Source: Marinobacter sp. THAF197a
GTDB lineage: Bacteria > Pseudomonadota > Gammaproteobacteria > Pseudomonadales > Oleiphilaceae
Length of the DNA: 64,000 bases
Assembly: GCF_009363275.1 (NCBI RefSeq)
Contig: NZ_CP045324.1
Location: 3,224,001 to 3,288,000, forward strand
Direction: 5' to 3'
Every line of letters starts with the position of its first letter. Position 1 is the stretch's first letter. Under the pieces are notes generated by a model. That model ran no database searches and was not told the DNA's origin. It was given only the letters and a program-made list of their open reading frames with translations. Of this stretch, positions 1-9,197 are shown piece after piece. The position numbers and the translations under genes are program-made.

Positions 1-1
1 G

Positions 2-193
2 AATGTGCGGGGCGACCGCTCACTCACCCTGCGGCATATTCCCGTGGACCGGGTACCGCTTGGCAAGGAAACGGACGAAGTGCTGAAACACGCCCACCGG
101 CTGTGGGGCTTTGATGTGCACCTGGAAAGCGTGGATGATGGCAAGGTAGTTGAGGAACATCACTGCCCACCCAGAGGCGCTGAAGAGGAGTGA
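2..193 (+). CDS. SpoVR family protein, C-terminal fragment
   Basis: The window opens inside this gene; the reading frame is open from base 2 and stops at 191-193. The visible 63 residues contain RGDRSLTLRH, then VLKHAHRLWGFDV, then a short polar tail. This resembles, from memory, the C-terminus of SpoVR/YcgB family proteins, which are often encoded next to the PrkA kinase and YeaH in gammaproteobacteria. The function of SpoVR in non-sporulating bacteria is not settled. The identification rests on a short tail only, and the operon partners would lie to the left of the window. Confidence 0.6.
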   Translation, partial: NVRGDRSLTLRHIPVDRVPLGKETDEVLKHAHRLWGFDVHLESVDDGKVVEEHHCPPRGAEEE

Positions 194-222
194 CCACAAT
201 GGGCCACCCCTGAGATCACAAA

Positions 223-2325
223 TCAGAAAGTCAATTCAATGCCCGCATAAAAAGTTCTTCCGGCGCCGGGTTCAAAGTAACCTCTGTCCTCGATGGGCCG
301 GTTTGCGTTGGCATTAATGCGCACATTGCTGAAGTAATCCTCATCCAGCACATTCCGGACACCGGCGTAGAGATTGAGCGTCTGATTACCCAGGCGCACG
401 GAGTCACCCGCGCGGGCGCCCAGCAACCAGTAATCGCTAACCTTGGTCTGGTTGCTGTTCTCGGCATAAAAGCTGCCAACGTACTGCCATTCCAGCGCTG
501 CGAACCGGCCAGCCATACCCCGCCACTCCAGTTCAGACACCCAGAGCGTGCCGGGCAAGCCGGGGATCTCATTGCCATCAGCCTCATTGCCCTGTTCGTC
601 AGTGAATTCGCGCAGCTCGTAGTCTGCCAGGGTCAGTGCTGTGGTCGCCCGCCAGGCATAGGAGATATCCCAGCCCAGGCCCAGTTCAACACCGTTGCGC
701 CGGGTTTCGCCGGCATTTTCGTAGAAGGTACGGCCATCCAGTTCGTAGGGCAGGATTTCATCCTTAACCCGGATGGAGAACAGCGCCAGGTCATAGCTGA
801 GCGCGTTGCCCCATAAACCACGAACACCGATCTCCCGGTTCAGCGCCTTTTGAGGTTCCACATCCGGGTTGAAGCCCCCGGCACCGGAGGGGTTGGCAAA
901 CTCGGTAAACGTGGGCGACTCAAACGCCGTGCCAACGGTGGCGTATACCTGATGCCGGGGCGCCAGGCGATAGCTCAGGCCAACCACGCCGCTGACTTCC
1001 CGGAACGTTCGGCTGCCGGAATCATCACCATCTTCAAGCCGGTCATCATCGACCGACAGGCGTAGATGATCCCAGCGGGTCCCGAGCGAAAAATTCAACC
1101 GATCCGTCAGCGCCAGATCCCCTTGGGCGAATACAGCCACATTTGTCGCGTTCTGGGTTTCTGCCTGGGTTTGCCCGGTAATCTCGCCCATGGGTGACAC
1201 CTGGTAGCGCCGGCGGTCATCCGACTGCCGGTGGACATCCGCACCGGTAACCCAGGTCAAAGGTCGCCCGGCCAACTCGGAACCTTGCTGGTACTGGGAA
1301 CTGATTCCGTAAAAATGGCGGTCATAGGCCACTCGGCTGGCGCCGGGAAAAGGCAATTGCTGGGCGAAATCCCGATGACTGTAAAAGGTGTTCACGGTCA
1401 CCTCACCGGGCAATACTGCGGCATCCTGATACTGCAGCCCCAGGGTTTGCTGATTCACCGTCTGGCCGCTGTCCAGCCGCTTGGCCATAAAGGTGGCCTG
1501 GTTTGGGTCTTCCTCTACCTGGGCCAGGGTCAAGCCACCCGGGTCCTGGGCTTTCGGGTTATGCAAGGCGTTGAAGGTGGCGGTCAGCTCACGCTCCGAA
1601 TCCAGCTCGTGGGAAATGCGGGCGTTGAACAGACCCTTTTCCGCCTGACTCTGTTCCCGGTGGCCGTTTACATTCATCCAGGACAGCGTTGCGATGGCAC
1701 GGGTGTCGCCGCGAACGCCATTACCCTGAATGGCGGCCTTGCGGTAATCATCGCTGCCGCCGTCAAGGCGCAGCCGGGCACCGGGGGGCAAATCATCGCC
1801 ACGGGCGGTGGTGATATCCAGCACGCCACCCGCTGCATTGCCATACTGCACAGAGGATGGGCCCCGAATAACCTCAATACGCTGGGCGGAATCCAGATCA
1901 ATGGCATCAATCTGAGACTGGCCATCCGGCAAGGTATAGGGAATGCCGTCAACCTGAATGCGGATACCGCGAATACCAAAGGGCGCGCGAGCCCCAAAAC
2001 CCCGGGTCGACAGTCGCAGATTCTGGGCGAAGTTATAACGGTTCTGGAAGAACAGGCCAGGCACGGTATTGAGGGATTCGTCCAGTTGCAGGCGCTGCTG
2101 GCCCTGGCGGATGGCGGGAGCGTCCACTACGCTGACCGCAGCGGGGGTATCGTACAGGTCACGAGCCAGGCGAGGTGACGTCACTTCCAGAACGATTTCC
2201 CCGATCGCCTCGTCCTCGTCCGCAACCTGTGCCGCCAGCTCGCTTGACGGCATCATGACCGACACAACTGCGAACATCATCACCAACCGCTGTGAGTAAA
2301 CATGCCCCCGGGCTTCCTCATTCAC
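223..2325 (-). CDS. TonB-dependent outer membrane receptor
   Basis: This is a roughly 700-residue outer membrane receptor for an iron chelate or another large ligand. After a short signal segment ending near SSELAAQ come the plug domain (TPAAVSVVDA, then RGFGARAPFGIRGIRI and IEVIRGPSSVQYGNAAGG) and a 22-strand-type barrel ending in the aromatic FYAGIELTF. The frame is open to 2457, which would overlap the upstream TRAP gene. I prefer the GTG at 2325 because it follows a G-rich ribosome site and gives a signal peptide that starts close to the N-terminus. It is transcribed with the TRAP genes, 82 bases downstream of the permease. The substrate cannot be told from sequence. Confidence 0.85.
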   Translation of the reverse strand: MNEEARGHVYSQRLVMMFAVVSVMMPSSELAAQVADEDEAIGEIVLEVTSPRLARDLYDTPAAVSVVDAPAIRQGQQRLQLDESLNTVPGLFFQNRYNFAQNLRLSTRGFGARAPFGIRGIRIQVDGIPYTLPDGQSQIDAIDLDSAQRIEVIRGPSSVQYGNAAGGVLDITTARGDDLPPGARLRLDGGSDDYRKAAIQGNGVRGDTRAIATLSWMNVNGHREQSQAEKGLFNARISHELDSERELTATFNALHNPKAQDPGGLTLAQVEEDPNQATFMAKRLDSGQTVNQQTLGLQYQDAAVLPGEVTVNTFYSHRDFAQQLPFPGASRVAYDRHFYGISSQYQQGSELAGRPLTWVTGADVHRQSDDRRRYQVSPMGEITGQTQAETQNATNVAVFAQGDLALTDRLNFSLGTRWDHLRLSVDDDRLEDGDDSGSRTFREVSGVVGLSYRLAPRHQVYATVGTAFESPTFTEFANPSGAGGFNPDVEPQKALNREIGVRGLWGNALSYDLALFSIRVKDEILPYELDGRTFYENAGETRRNGVELGLGWDISYAWRATTALTLADYELREFTDEQGNEADGNEIPGLPGTLWVSELEWRGMAGRFAALEWQYVGSFYAENSNQTKVSDYWLLGARAGDSVRLGNQTLNLYAGVRNVLDEDYFSNVRINANANRPIEDRGYFEPGAGRTFYAGIELTF

Positions 2326-2407
2326 TTCGCTTCCCCCCCTGCCATCAGTTGCATGATACGTACCAGCCGCGAACCCGATCACATCCGCGCAGGCCTGAGC
2401 ATAACGA

Positions 2408-4549
2408 CTAAGCTGGAGACTGAATACCCAACAATAGTTGGAATATTGTGCTCCCAAAGGCTGGCAGGTAAGTCACCATCAACAGCGTAGTGCCCATGAC
2501 CAGCACCGGAAGAATGAAGCGGAAATTGCGCTGCCAGAAGGTACCATGCAGGCTCTCCGGCGATGTGGGCACACCCACCACCTGACGAGTCAGCAAATGG
2601 TTGAGCGCCACCGGTGGAGTCAGATACCCCATTTCAAATGCCAGCACGGTCATCACCCAGAAGTGAAGCGGATCAATGCCATTGTTCAGGGCGATGGGTG
2701 CCAGCGTGGCGTTCACCAACAGTACCGCGCCATAGGGGTCCATGATCATGCCTATAAACACAAGCAAAGCCATCAGCAGCGTGAGTGTCAGCCACACCGA
2801 TCCCAATTGTTCAGGGAATAACTCGAGCAGGCCCGAACGTTCGATCAGGCCGCCGACACTGACGGACAGCGCCATTAACATCAGCAGGGCACCGATCAGG
2901 GCACTGGATTCGCGGGTAGCGCGCAACACAGCAGGTGAAAAGCCGCTTGCCAGCGGACCACGGGCATCCTCCGGCAAATCATCAGCGTCCGGATCCGGTG
3001 ATCTGAGCACCCAACGCTCGAACGCTAGCACCAGCAGTAAAATCAACGGCAGAATGGCTGGCGCAGAGAACTCATCCAGTCCACGATTCAGCAGTAGATT
3101 CCACAGCAGAATGACGCCCGCGAAAATGGCCACGTAAGGCAGCAGTGGCAACAACGCACGCAGCATGCCGGGCACCGCCTCCCGCAGTGGGGCGATCTCT
3201 CCTTTCGACGGCCCGCCAATCAGGAACACATAAATCGCGTACACCGACGCGGTCAACAACAATACCCTGGCGCCGGCGCTGAACATTTCGTCGGTGGTCA
3301 CACTGTTGTTGAGGGTGGCAACAATGACCACCAGCAGACAGGGACGCAGCATGGTTCCCATGGAGCCGGAGATCGCCGTGGTCGCCAGTGCCAGTTGCTC
3401 CGATGTACCTGCGCGCCGCAGCTCCCGGTAAAGAGTAAGGCCCGCCGCCAAAATAAAGATACCGGACGCGCCGCTGAACGCCGTGGGCAAGGCGGTGAGC
3501 AACAGCACCGCCACCCCGAGCCATTTCGGAGGCAACCGCCAGGGCCGCAGAACATTGAATACCTTCCTGGGAAGATGGGTGCGCGCCAGCAACATACCCA
3601 CCCACACGTAGAGCCCAAGATTGAGGAACAATGCCGATAACTCCGCCATCATGGTGAGGTAGACGGCAATACCGTGGTAGAAGCCGTGAAACGCAAACTG
3701 GATGGAGGCAGAAATACACATGAAGCTGTAGAGAGGCACGCTCAGCATGGCCCGAGACCAGCTTCTACCCGCGGGAAGGTCATCCCTCCGCCGGCGCAAC
3801 TGCCAGAGGGAAATCAGGGTAAGCGTGCCAAAACCGGCCACCCAGATATCATGCATGAACAGATGGGCCAGGGGCATGCCGGCGTCTGCCTGGGCCAGCT
3901 CCTGTTGCCGATAAAGCCAGGTAGAAGCGGTCAGCAACCCGTTGGCCACCAATTGGGAAACGGTGGCAACCCGATCATCCAGACGACTTTCTACAGGGCG
4001 AAGGGCAATGTGCTGGCGCCCCAGAGTGGCGGCCGCGGCACAGAACAGCAACATCAGCCCCAGCAGCACCCGGCGGTTTCCGGTGACCAGCAGTACAGCC
4101 TGAGACAGCCCTGTCTCTATCAGAACGAAAGCCTGAACCCCTGGACCATTGAGCGACTGTAAGCGTTCCCAATTAGCAAGACGACTCTCGCAGGCGCGGG
4201 ATGCGGCCAGCACCGAAGCGCGGACCTGCTCACGGTCGATCTGTTCGCCGAACACATCGGCGAAGGGGTCGGCAGATTTTTCCGCTTTTTTAACCGCAAC
4301 TGCCTGTTCTACGGCCGCTTCTTCATCGCTCACGACCTGGCAACCCGGCGCACTGACCCGGTCGATCACCCGCAGGTTGAAGTAGTCGGGCCAGGTTTCC
4401 CCGCCGATCTCCAGTAACCGCGAATGCAGGGTTTCGCCCACCGAGGCCAACAACGTCAGCACAAGAATCGCCAGCATCGGCACGCTGGCCAGGGTCATTG
4501 ACCAGGTGCGACTGGCGGATACGGGGGCGGTCCGGGAGTCAGTGGTCAT
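2408..4549 (-). CDS. TRAP transporter permease, fused small and large subunits (DctQM-like)
   Basis: This 713-residue polytopic membrane protein carries a DctM-type large permease domain over about its last 420 residues. The N-terminal part, roughly residues 1-290, contains several membrane segments and probably replaces the separate small subunit DctQ. Between the first two membrane segments is a charged, Ala/Glu-rich insertion (about residues 74-131) that is unusual for DctQ. The ATG at 4549 has GGAG seven bases upstream. The gene starts 3 bases after the stop of the solute-binding protein gene, so the two are surely co-transcribed. It should use the ion gradient to import a ligand delivered by the binding protein; the substrate is unknown. 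Confidence 0.82.
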   Translation of the reverse strand: MTTDSRTAPVSASRTWSMTLASVPMLAILVLTLLASVGETLHSRLLEIGGETWPDYFNLRVIDRVSAPGCQVVSDEEAAVEQAVAVKKAEKSADPFADVFGEQIDREQVRASVLAASRACESRLANWERLQSLNGPGVQAFVLIETGLSQAVLLVTGNRRVLLGLMLLFCAAAATLGRQHIALRPVESRLDDRVATVSQLVANGLLTASTWLYRQQELAQADAGMPLAHLFMHDIWVAGFGTLTLISLWQLRRRRDDLPAGRSWSRAMLSVPLYSFMCISASIQFAFHGFYHGIAVYLTMMAELSALFLNLGLYVWVGMLLARTHLPRKVFNVLRPWRLPPKWLGVAVLLLTALPTAFSGASGIFILAAGLTLYRELRRAGTSEQLALATTAISGSMGTMLRPCLLVVIVATLNNSVTTDEMFSAGARVLLLTASVYAIYVFLIGGPSKGEIAPLREAVPGMLRALLPLLPYVAIFAGVILLWNLLLNRGLDEFSAPAILPLILLLVLAFERWVLRSPDPDADDLPEDARGPLASGFSPAVLRATRESSALIGALLMLMALSVSVGGLIERSGLLELFPEQLGSVWLTLTLLMALLVFIGMIMDPYGAVLLVNATLAPIALNNGIDPLHFWVMTVLAFEMGYLTPPVALNHLLTRQVVGVPTSPESLHGTFWQRNFRFILPVLVMGTTLLMVTYLPAFGSTIFQLLLGIQSPA

Positions 4550-4552
4550 GAC

Positions 4553-5692
4553 TTACTCCACCGGATTACCGCATTCCTCCCGGCTACCGTCAGCGCGGCA
4601 ACGGATCTTGCGCTGCAGGGTTAACATGTCCCCGCTATAGTAGCCTTGCTCACGCAATTCCAGCCGCGCCGCCTGCATCATCGCATCGTATTCCCGGCGG
4701 TCATCAGCGGGAATCCTTATCCACCACTTGTCCGGCACCTTTTCCTCTTCCATCCGGACACGACTGATGATTTCATCCGACCCCTGGAAAAAAGCCTCCC
4801 GCACAAGCTGCGCCAGTTCATTGGGGATGACCTCGGCGCGGCCAATCAGCTGCATGGTGATATGGGTCAACGGCAGGTCGATAATGCCACCGTCCGGCTC
4901 CAGCCCCTTGTGCAGCTCCAATACCTCATAGGCTGCCAGCGGCGCTGCCAGCACGTCGACCACCCCGGTATTGAACATATTGGGGGCATTAACAATGTCA
5001 GCGACCACCGGTGTTGCCCCCACCCCGGAAATCATCTCCGCCTGGGTAGGATCGTAATCCAGCACCACCACTCGCTTGCCGGATGCCTTTGCCAGGGTAT
5101 TGATACTGCGGTCGTTCACGAACACGTGGGCGGCGCCTGCCGGAGCAATCCCCATCACCACATAACCGTTGCTGACCATGCGATCCGCACTGCGGGGATC
5201 GGCCATCAGCTGCAAACCCAACTGCATTTGCTCGTGATCCGGGAAGCCGCCAATCGAATCCAGGGTGCCGGTGTATTGATTGAACAATCGCGCACGCAGC
5301 CCACTCATCAGGGCGGCGTCGCAGGTACCGGATTTGAGCTCTTCTACCATCACCGATTCGCTGGTGTAGGGCACCATCTCTACGTTGATACCGTACTGAA
5401 GAATTCTGTGCCGCTGATCCTGGGCTGCGCCATAAATAGGGCCGGAGCGCCCAAAGATATCCCAGACACATACTCGGTAGGTCCGGTCTGGATCGGGCTG
5501 CAGGCCGGTCAATTCCTGCATGGCGTTGATACGCTGTTCCAGGGGAAGGCTCTGGTCATAAACCTTTGCCCGCAAGTCTTCATTGGCCCAGGTCAGAACC
5601 GGGAGGCAAGACATCGCCAAGGTGGTAGCCAGTAAAAGACACCGGGTGATCCAGTGGCAGGAAGGGGGCGTTTGAAGGGCAAGAGGCATCAT
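4553..5692 (-). CDS. TRAP-associated periplasmic solute-binding protein, AdeT1/2-like
   Basis: This is a 379-residue exported protein with an N-terminal hydrophobic signal (LLLATTLAMSCLPVLTWA, cleavage after TWA). The mature part contains a type II periplasmic binding fold: YRVCVWDIFGRSGPIYGAAQ near the start, then SGTCDAALMSGLRARLFNQ and NAPNMFNTGVVDVLAAPL. It resembles the putative solute-binding family that includes Acinetobacter AdeT1/AdeT2 rather than the classic DctP family. This assignment is from memory of the family. It lies immediately upstream of the fused TRAP permease with a 3-base gap and is its obvious partner. The C-terminus carries two pairs of Cys (RCRADGSREECG) that may form a disulfide. 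Confidence 0.7.
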   Translation of the reverse strand: MMPLALQTPPSCHWITRCLLLATTLAMSCLPVLTWANEDLRAKVYDQSLPLEQRINAMQELTGLQPDPDRTYRVCVWDIFGRSGPIYGAAQDQRHRILQYGINVEMVPYTSESVMVEELKSGTCDAALMSGLRARLFNQYTGTLDSIGGFPDHEQMQLGLQLMADPRSADRMVSNGYVVMGIAPAGAAHVFVNDRSINTLAKASGKRVVVLDYDPTQAEMISGVGATPVVADIVNAPNMFNTGVVDVLAAPLAAYEVLELHKGLEPDGGIIDLPLTHITMQLIGRAEVIPNELAQLVREAFFQGSDEIISRVRMEEEKVPDKWWIRIPADDRREYDAMMQAARLELREQGYYSGDMLTLQRKIRCRADGSREECGNPVE

Positions 5693-5788
5693 TATTGTTA
5701 TCCCGAGCTGAAAATCAGTGGACTCAGGGTAACAGTGATGCCTTCATGCCCCTCTGTCTCTGGCGGCAGCGGGCGGCTGGCAAATATG

Positions 5789-6688
5789 TCAATCGATTGG
5801 CTGGGAGGCGGTGGTCTGCACATTGGATTTGGGAATAATGCTGCGGCCATACACCGCCAGCAAGAACCCGATGGGGAACATAAGCACACCGTATACGGCA
5901 GCGGGGATGGACATGGCACTGGATTCCAGCAGCGTCAGGGTAACCATCAGGCCAATGGTCGCGTTCTTGACGCCCAGCTCAACCGCCACGGCCAGTGACT
6001 CGCGCTGAGTCAGGCCCGCCGCACGCCCGGCAAGCAGGCCCAGAACAATGCCCACCACATTGAGCATGATGGTTGAAGGGCCAGCCTGCTTCAGCAAATC
6101 GCCAATCTGGTCCCGAACACCGAACAGCAGTGCCACAATCAGAACCGCCAGCACCACGCCCCCGAAAATGCTGACCACACTCTCAGCTTTACGTGCCAGC
6201 TCAGGCTTGCGAGTGCGCACAATCATGCCAAGAGCCACCGGGAACAACACGATGCCCACCAGCATGCCGATGGTTTTTCCCACTGGTAGCGAGATGTCCT
6301 CCGCCGTGCCCATAAAATGCTGCAGGGCCATATTGGCAAACAGCGGCAGGGTTATGATGGTGATCAGGCTGGCTACCACGGTCAGAACAATAGACAGGGC
6401 AATGTTGCCCCTGGCCAGCAAAACGAACAGGTTGGATGTGGTGCCGCCAGGGCAGGCTGCAATAATCACTAGCCCTACCGCGATGGCAGGCGACACCCCA
6501 AACAGGTAAGCCAGCGCAAACGCAGCCAGTGGCATCAGAAAAATCTGGGCGATGGTGCCGACCACCATGCCACGCGGGTAAACCGCCACCTGGCGAAAGT
6601 CCCGAACGGTCAGGGTCATCCCGATACCGATCATGATGATAAAGAGCGCCACCGGCAAACCTGCCGAGATCAGCGGGCTGGATTCCAC
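5789..6688 (-). CDS. Bile acid:sodium symporter family (BASS) transporter
   Basis: This 299-residue membrane protein has about nine or ten hydrophobic segments. Characteristic BASS signatures are visible: AACPGGTTSN near residue 95 in the crossover region and VELGVKNATIGLMV near residue 235. Family members couple sodium entry to uptake of organic anions such as bile acids, pyruvate or pantothenate, so the substrate is open. The start is GTG at 6688, with a strong GGAGG five to six bases upstream. The 96 bases separating it from the TRAP genes downstream show nothing recognisable. It is divergent from the wax ester synthase gene. Confidence 0.85.
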   Translation of the reverse strand: MESSPLISAGLPVALFIIMIGIGMTLTVRDFRQVAVYPRGMVVGTIAQIFLMPLAAFALAYLFGVSPAIAVGLVIIAACPGGTTSNLFVLLARGNIALSIVLTVVASLITIITLPLFANMALQHFMGTAEDISLPVGKTIGMLVGIVLFPVALGMIVRTRKPELARKAESVVSIFGGVVLAVLIVALLFGVRDQIGDLLKQAGPSTIMLNVVGIVLGLLAGRAAGLTQRESLAVAVELGVKNATIGLMVTLTLLESSAMSIPAAVYGVLMFPIGFLLAVYGRSIIPKSNVQTTASQPID

Positions 6689-6900
6689 GAAACCTCCGTC
6701 ATTCTTTGTTATTCATTGTTTGCAGAGAGAAATTAGCACACTACCCGACAGATCGGCAGCGCCGGATGGCTACATTGTGTAACTGCAAAACCCCGTAAAA
6801 GCCAGAACTAAATGGGCGTTTTGATCGTGTGTTACTGCGGTAATCAGTATACTTGCATGTAACAATCAAAAAATGACTAAGTGACGGAGATACACAAGGA

Positions 6901-8373
6901 ATGAAACGTCTCGGAACACTGGACGCCTCATGGTTGGCGGTAGAATCTGAAGACACCCCGATGCACGTGGGTAACCTGCAGATATTCTCACTGCCGGAGG
7001 GAGCCCCGGAAACTTTCCTGCGGGACATGGTGACCCGCATGAAGGAAGCAGGAGATGTCGCAGCCCCCTGGGGATACAAGCTGGCCTGGTCCGGCTTGTT
7101 TGGGCGACTGGTGGCCCCAGCCTGGAAAATCGACAAGGACATCGATCTCGACTACCACGTGCGGCACTCAGCCCTGCCCCGCCCGGGCGGCGAGCGGGAG
7201 CTTGGTATTCTGGTATCGCGCCTGCACTCCAACCCCCTGGATTTTTCCCGCCCGCTGTGGGAATGCCATGTCATCGAGGGGCTCGAAAACAATCGCTTTG
7301 CCCTGTACACCAAGATGCATCACTCCATGATTGATGGCATCAGCGGTGTGCGCCTGATGCAGCGGGTGCTGACTACAGACCCGGAACGTACCAACATGCC
7401 ACCGCCCTGGACGGTACGCCCGGAGCGGCGCCGGGGCAGCAAAACCGATAAAGAAGCCAGTGTGCCGGCGGCCGTCTCGCAAGCCATGGACGCGCTGAAA
7501 CTGCAGGCCGATATGGCGCCAAGACTCTGGCAGGCCGGTAACCGCCTGGTTCACTCTGTGCGGCACCCGGAAGACGGCCTGACGGCGCCCTTCACCGGCC
7601 CGGTCTCTTTGCTGAATCACCGGGTAACCGGTCAGCGCCGTTTCGCCACCCAGCACTATCAGCTGGATCGCCTGAAAGCTCTGGCGCACCAGTCCGGTGG
7701 CTCGCTGAACGATATCGTACTGTATCTATGCGGAACGGCATTGCGCCGGTTTTTGCTGGAGCAGGGCCAGTTACCCGACATACCCCTGACGGCCGGCATT
7801 CCAGTTAACATCCGCCCGGCAGATGACCAGGGTACGGGTACCCAGATCAGCTTCATGATTGCCTCTCTCGCTACTGATGAAGCCGACCCGCTGAACCGGC
7901 TTCAGCAGATCAAAACATCTACCCGACGGGCCAAAGAGCACCTGCAGAAACTTCCAAAAAGTGCACTCACCCAGTACACCATGCTGCTGATGTCTCCGTA
8001 TATCCTGCAGCTGATGTCTGGACTGGGCGGGCGCATGCGGCCGGTATTCAACGTGACGATTTCCAACGTACCTGGGCCGGAGCGAACGCTTTACTACGAG
8101 GGCGCAAAGCTGGAAGCCATGTACCCGGTGTCTCTGATTGCCCACGGCGGAGCCCTGAACATTACCTGCCTGAGCTATGCCGGCTCACTGAACTTCGGTT
8201 ACACCGGTTGCCGCGACACTCTGCCCAGCATGCAGAAACTGGCGGTGTATACCGGGGAAGCCCTGGATGAGTTGGAGAGCCTGATCCTGCCTCCGCCCGC
8301 TAAAACGACAAAGGAAAAACCCCAAAGAAGCAGAAAAGCGCCGAAAGCTACGGGCACCAGAAGCCAAAGCTGA
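6901..8373 (+). CDS. Wax ester synthase / diacylglycerol acyltransferase (WS/DGAT)
   Basis: This 490-residue enzyme condenses fatty acyl-CoA with fatty alcohols to make storage wax esters, with a weaker acyltransferase activity on diacylglycerol. The catalytic HHSMIDG motif (HHxxxDG) is at residues 140-146, and the conserved PLWECHVIEGL block precedes it. Further family blocks are NDIVLYLCGTALRR, PVNIRPAD and NVTISNVPGPE. The protein closely matches the WS2 enzyme of Marinobacter as I remember it, which is the strongest taxonomic marker in the window. The C-terminal tail is Lys/Arg-rich. It is a single gene with a 212-base divergent region upstream. Confidence 0.95.
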   Translation: MKRLGTLDASWLAVESEDTPMHVGNLQIFSLPEGAPETFLRDMVTRMKEAGDVAAPWGYKLAWSGLFGRLVAPAWKIDKDIDLDYHVRHSALPRPGGERELGILVSRLHSNPLDFSRPLWECHVIEGLENNRFALYTKMHHSMIDGISGVRLMQRVLTTDPERTNMPPPWTVRPERRRGSKTDKEASVPAAVSQAMDALKLQADMAPRLWQAGNRLVHSVRHPEDGLTAPFTGPVSLLNHRVTGQRRFATQHYQLDRLKALAHQSGGSLNDIVLYLCGTALRRFLLEQGQLPDIPLTAGIPVNIRPADDQGTGTQISFMIASLATDEADPLNRLQQIKTSTRRAKEHLQKLPKSALTQYTMLLMSPYILQLMSGLGGRMRPVFNVTISNVPGPERTLYYEGAKLEAMYPVSLIAHGGALNITCLSYAGSLNFGYTGCRDTLPSMQKLAVYTGEALDELESLILPPPAKTTKEKPQRSRKAPKATGTRSQS

Positions 8374-8396
8374 TCTCCGGGCAGCCCTCCCCGGCG

Positions 8397-9089
8397 CTAA
8401 TCCAGAATCTGAAGGTAATCCTGCAAGGCGGCCGGATCGGTGAGTTCGATACGGCCGTAGGTCAGTTTCAGCAGCCCCCGCTGCTCAAAATGCTTGATCC
8501 ACTGGTGCACGCCCTGTCGGGTCATGCCCATCATATTCGCTATGTGTTCCCGGGTAATACGGATAGTCACCGGCTCGGTGCCAGCGTCTCCATCGCCCTG
8601 AATCTGGGCCAGAAACAGCAACCTCCGGCCAATCCTTGCGGCAACGCCTCGAAGTGCATCGTCCTCGATAATCGACATCGCCGCCCATAAGCGGCGGCTC
8701 ACCATGTCCAGAACCACCGGATAGCCGTCCGGGTACTTTGCCATCACACCCCGGAATGCATCGCCGGGCAGCTCCACCAGGGTTGTCGCTTCATGAGCCG
8801 TGGCGCCGTAAACCCTCTTCATACCGGGAGAAAAAACTGAATCGCCGAACCAGACTCCGGCGTTGAACATGATCAGAGTGGCTTCCCGCCCTGCGGAATT
8901 GACGGAACTTATCCGGACCACACCCGAAGCAATCACATTCAGAGTGGATGTGGCGGATCCCTTGTCGTAGATCGGCTCATCCGCATCGAAGGTTCGAACT
9001 CGGGCGATCTCGGCCAGGTCGTTGAACGCTCGCGCAGGGAAACCGGCAAACAAGGGACAATCAGCAAGGATCATTTTGATATTGGTCAT
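8397..9089 (-). CDS. Crp/Fnr family transcriptional regulator
   Basis: This is a regulator of about 230 residues with an N-terminal cyclic-nucleotide-binding-like beta barrel (ADEPIYDKGSATSTLNVIASGVVRI) and a C-terminal winged helix (ITREHIANMMGMTRQGVHQWIKHF). There is no Cys cluster of the FNR type, so the effector is not oxygen through an iron-sulfur cluster. The frame is open to a TTG at 9107, but ATG codons at 9089 and 9074 are more likely starts; none has a clear ribosome site. It is divergent from the class II aldolase and GntP genes and may control them. A palindrome covers its own upstream region. Confidence 0.8.
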   Translation of the reverse strand: MTNIKMILADCPLFAGFPARAFNDLAEIARVRTFDADEPIYDKGSATSTLNVIASGVVRISSVNSAGREATLIMFNAGVWFGDSVFSPGMKRVYGATAHEATTLVELPGDAFRGVMAKYPDGYPVVLDMVSRRLWAAMSIIEDDALRGVAARIGRRLLFLAQIQGDGDAGTEPVTIRITREHIANMMGMTRQGVHQWIKHFEQRGLLKLTYGRIELTDPAALQDYLQILD

Positions 9090-9095
9090 AACGTT

Positions 9096-9109
9096 AATTG
9101 TAAACAATT
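9096..9109. promoter_or_regulatory. Palindrome in the divergent regulator/aldolase intergenic region
   Basis: The sequence AATTGTAAACAATT is a perfect 6-base inverted repeat around a 2-base centre. It sits just upstream of the likely ATG of the Crp/Fnr-type gene and about 90 bases before the aldolase gene. By position it could be an operator for autoregulation or divergent control, but AT-rich palindromes also arise by chance. Confidence 0.4.
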
Positions 9110-9197
9110 TGACAGTCTTGGCCGATCACTTATCCCTACACTCACGGCTAACGAGGATGAACACCACAAGAACAACACCCACAGAGAGAAATGCATC

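Noticed and set aside
2326..2457. N-terminal extension of the TonB receptor frame.
   Set aside because: It overlaps the 3' end of the TRAP permease gene and would bury the signal peptide 60 residues inside the protein.
8374..8396. Short GC-rich inverted repeat between the wax ester synthase and the convergent regulator.
   Set aside because: The stem is only about five bases with no T-run, so it cannot be called a terminator with confidence.
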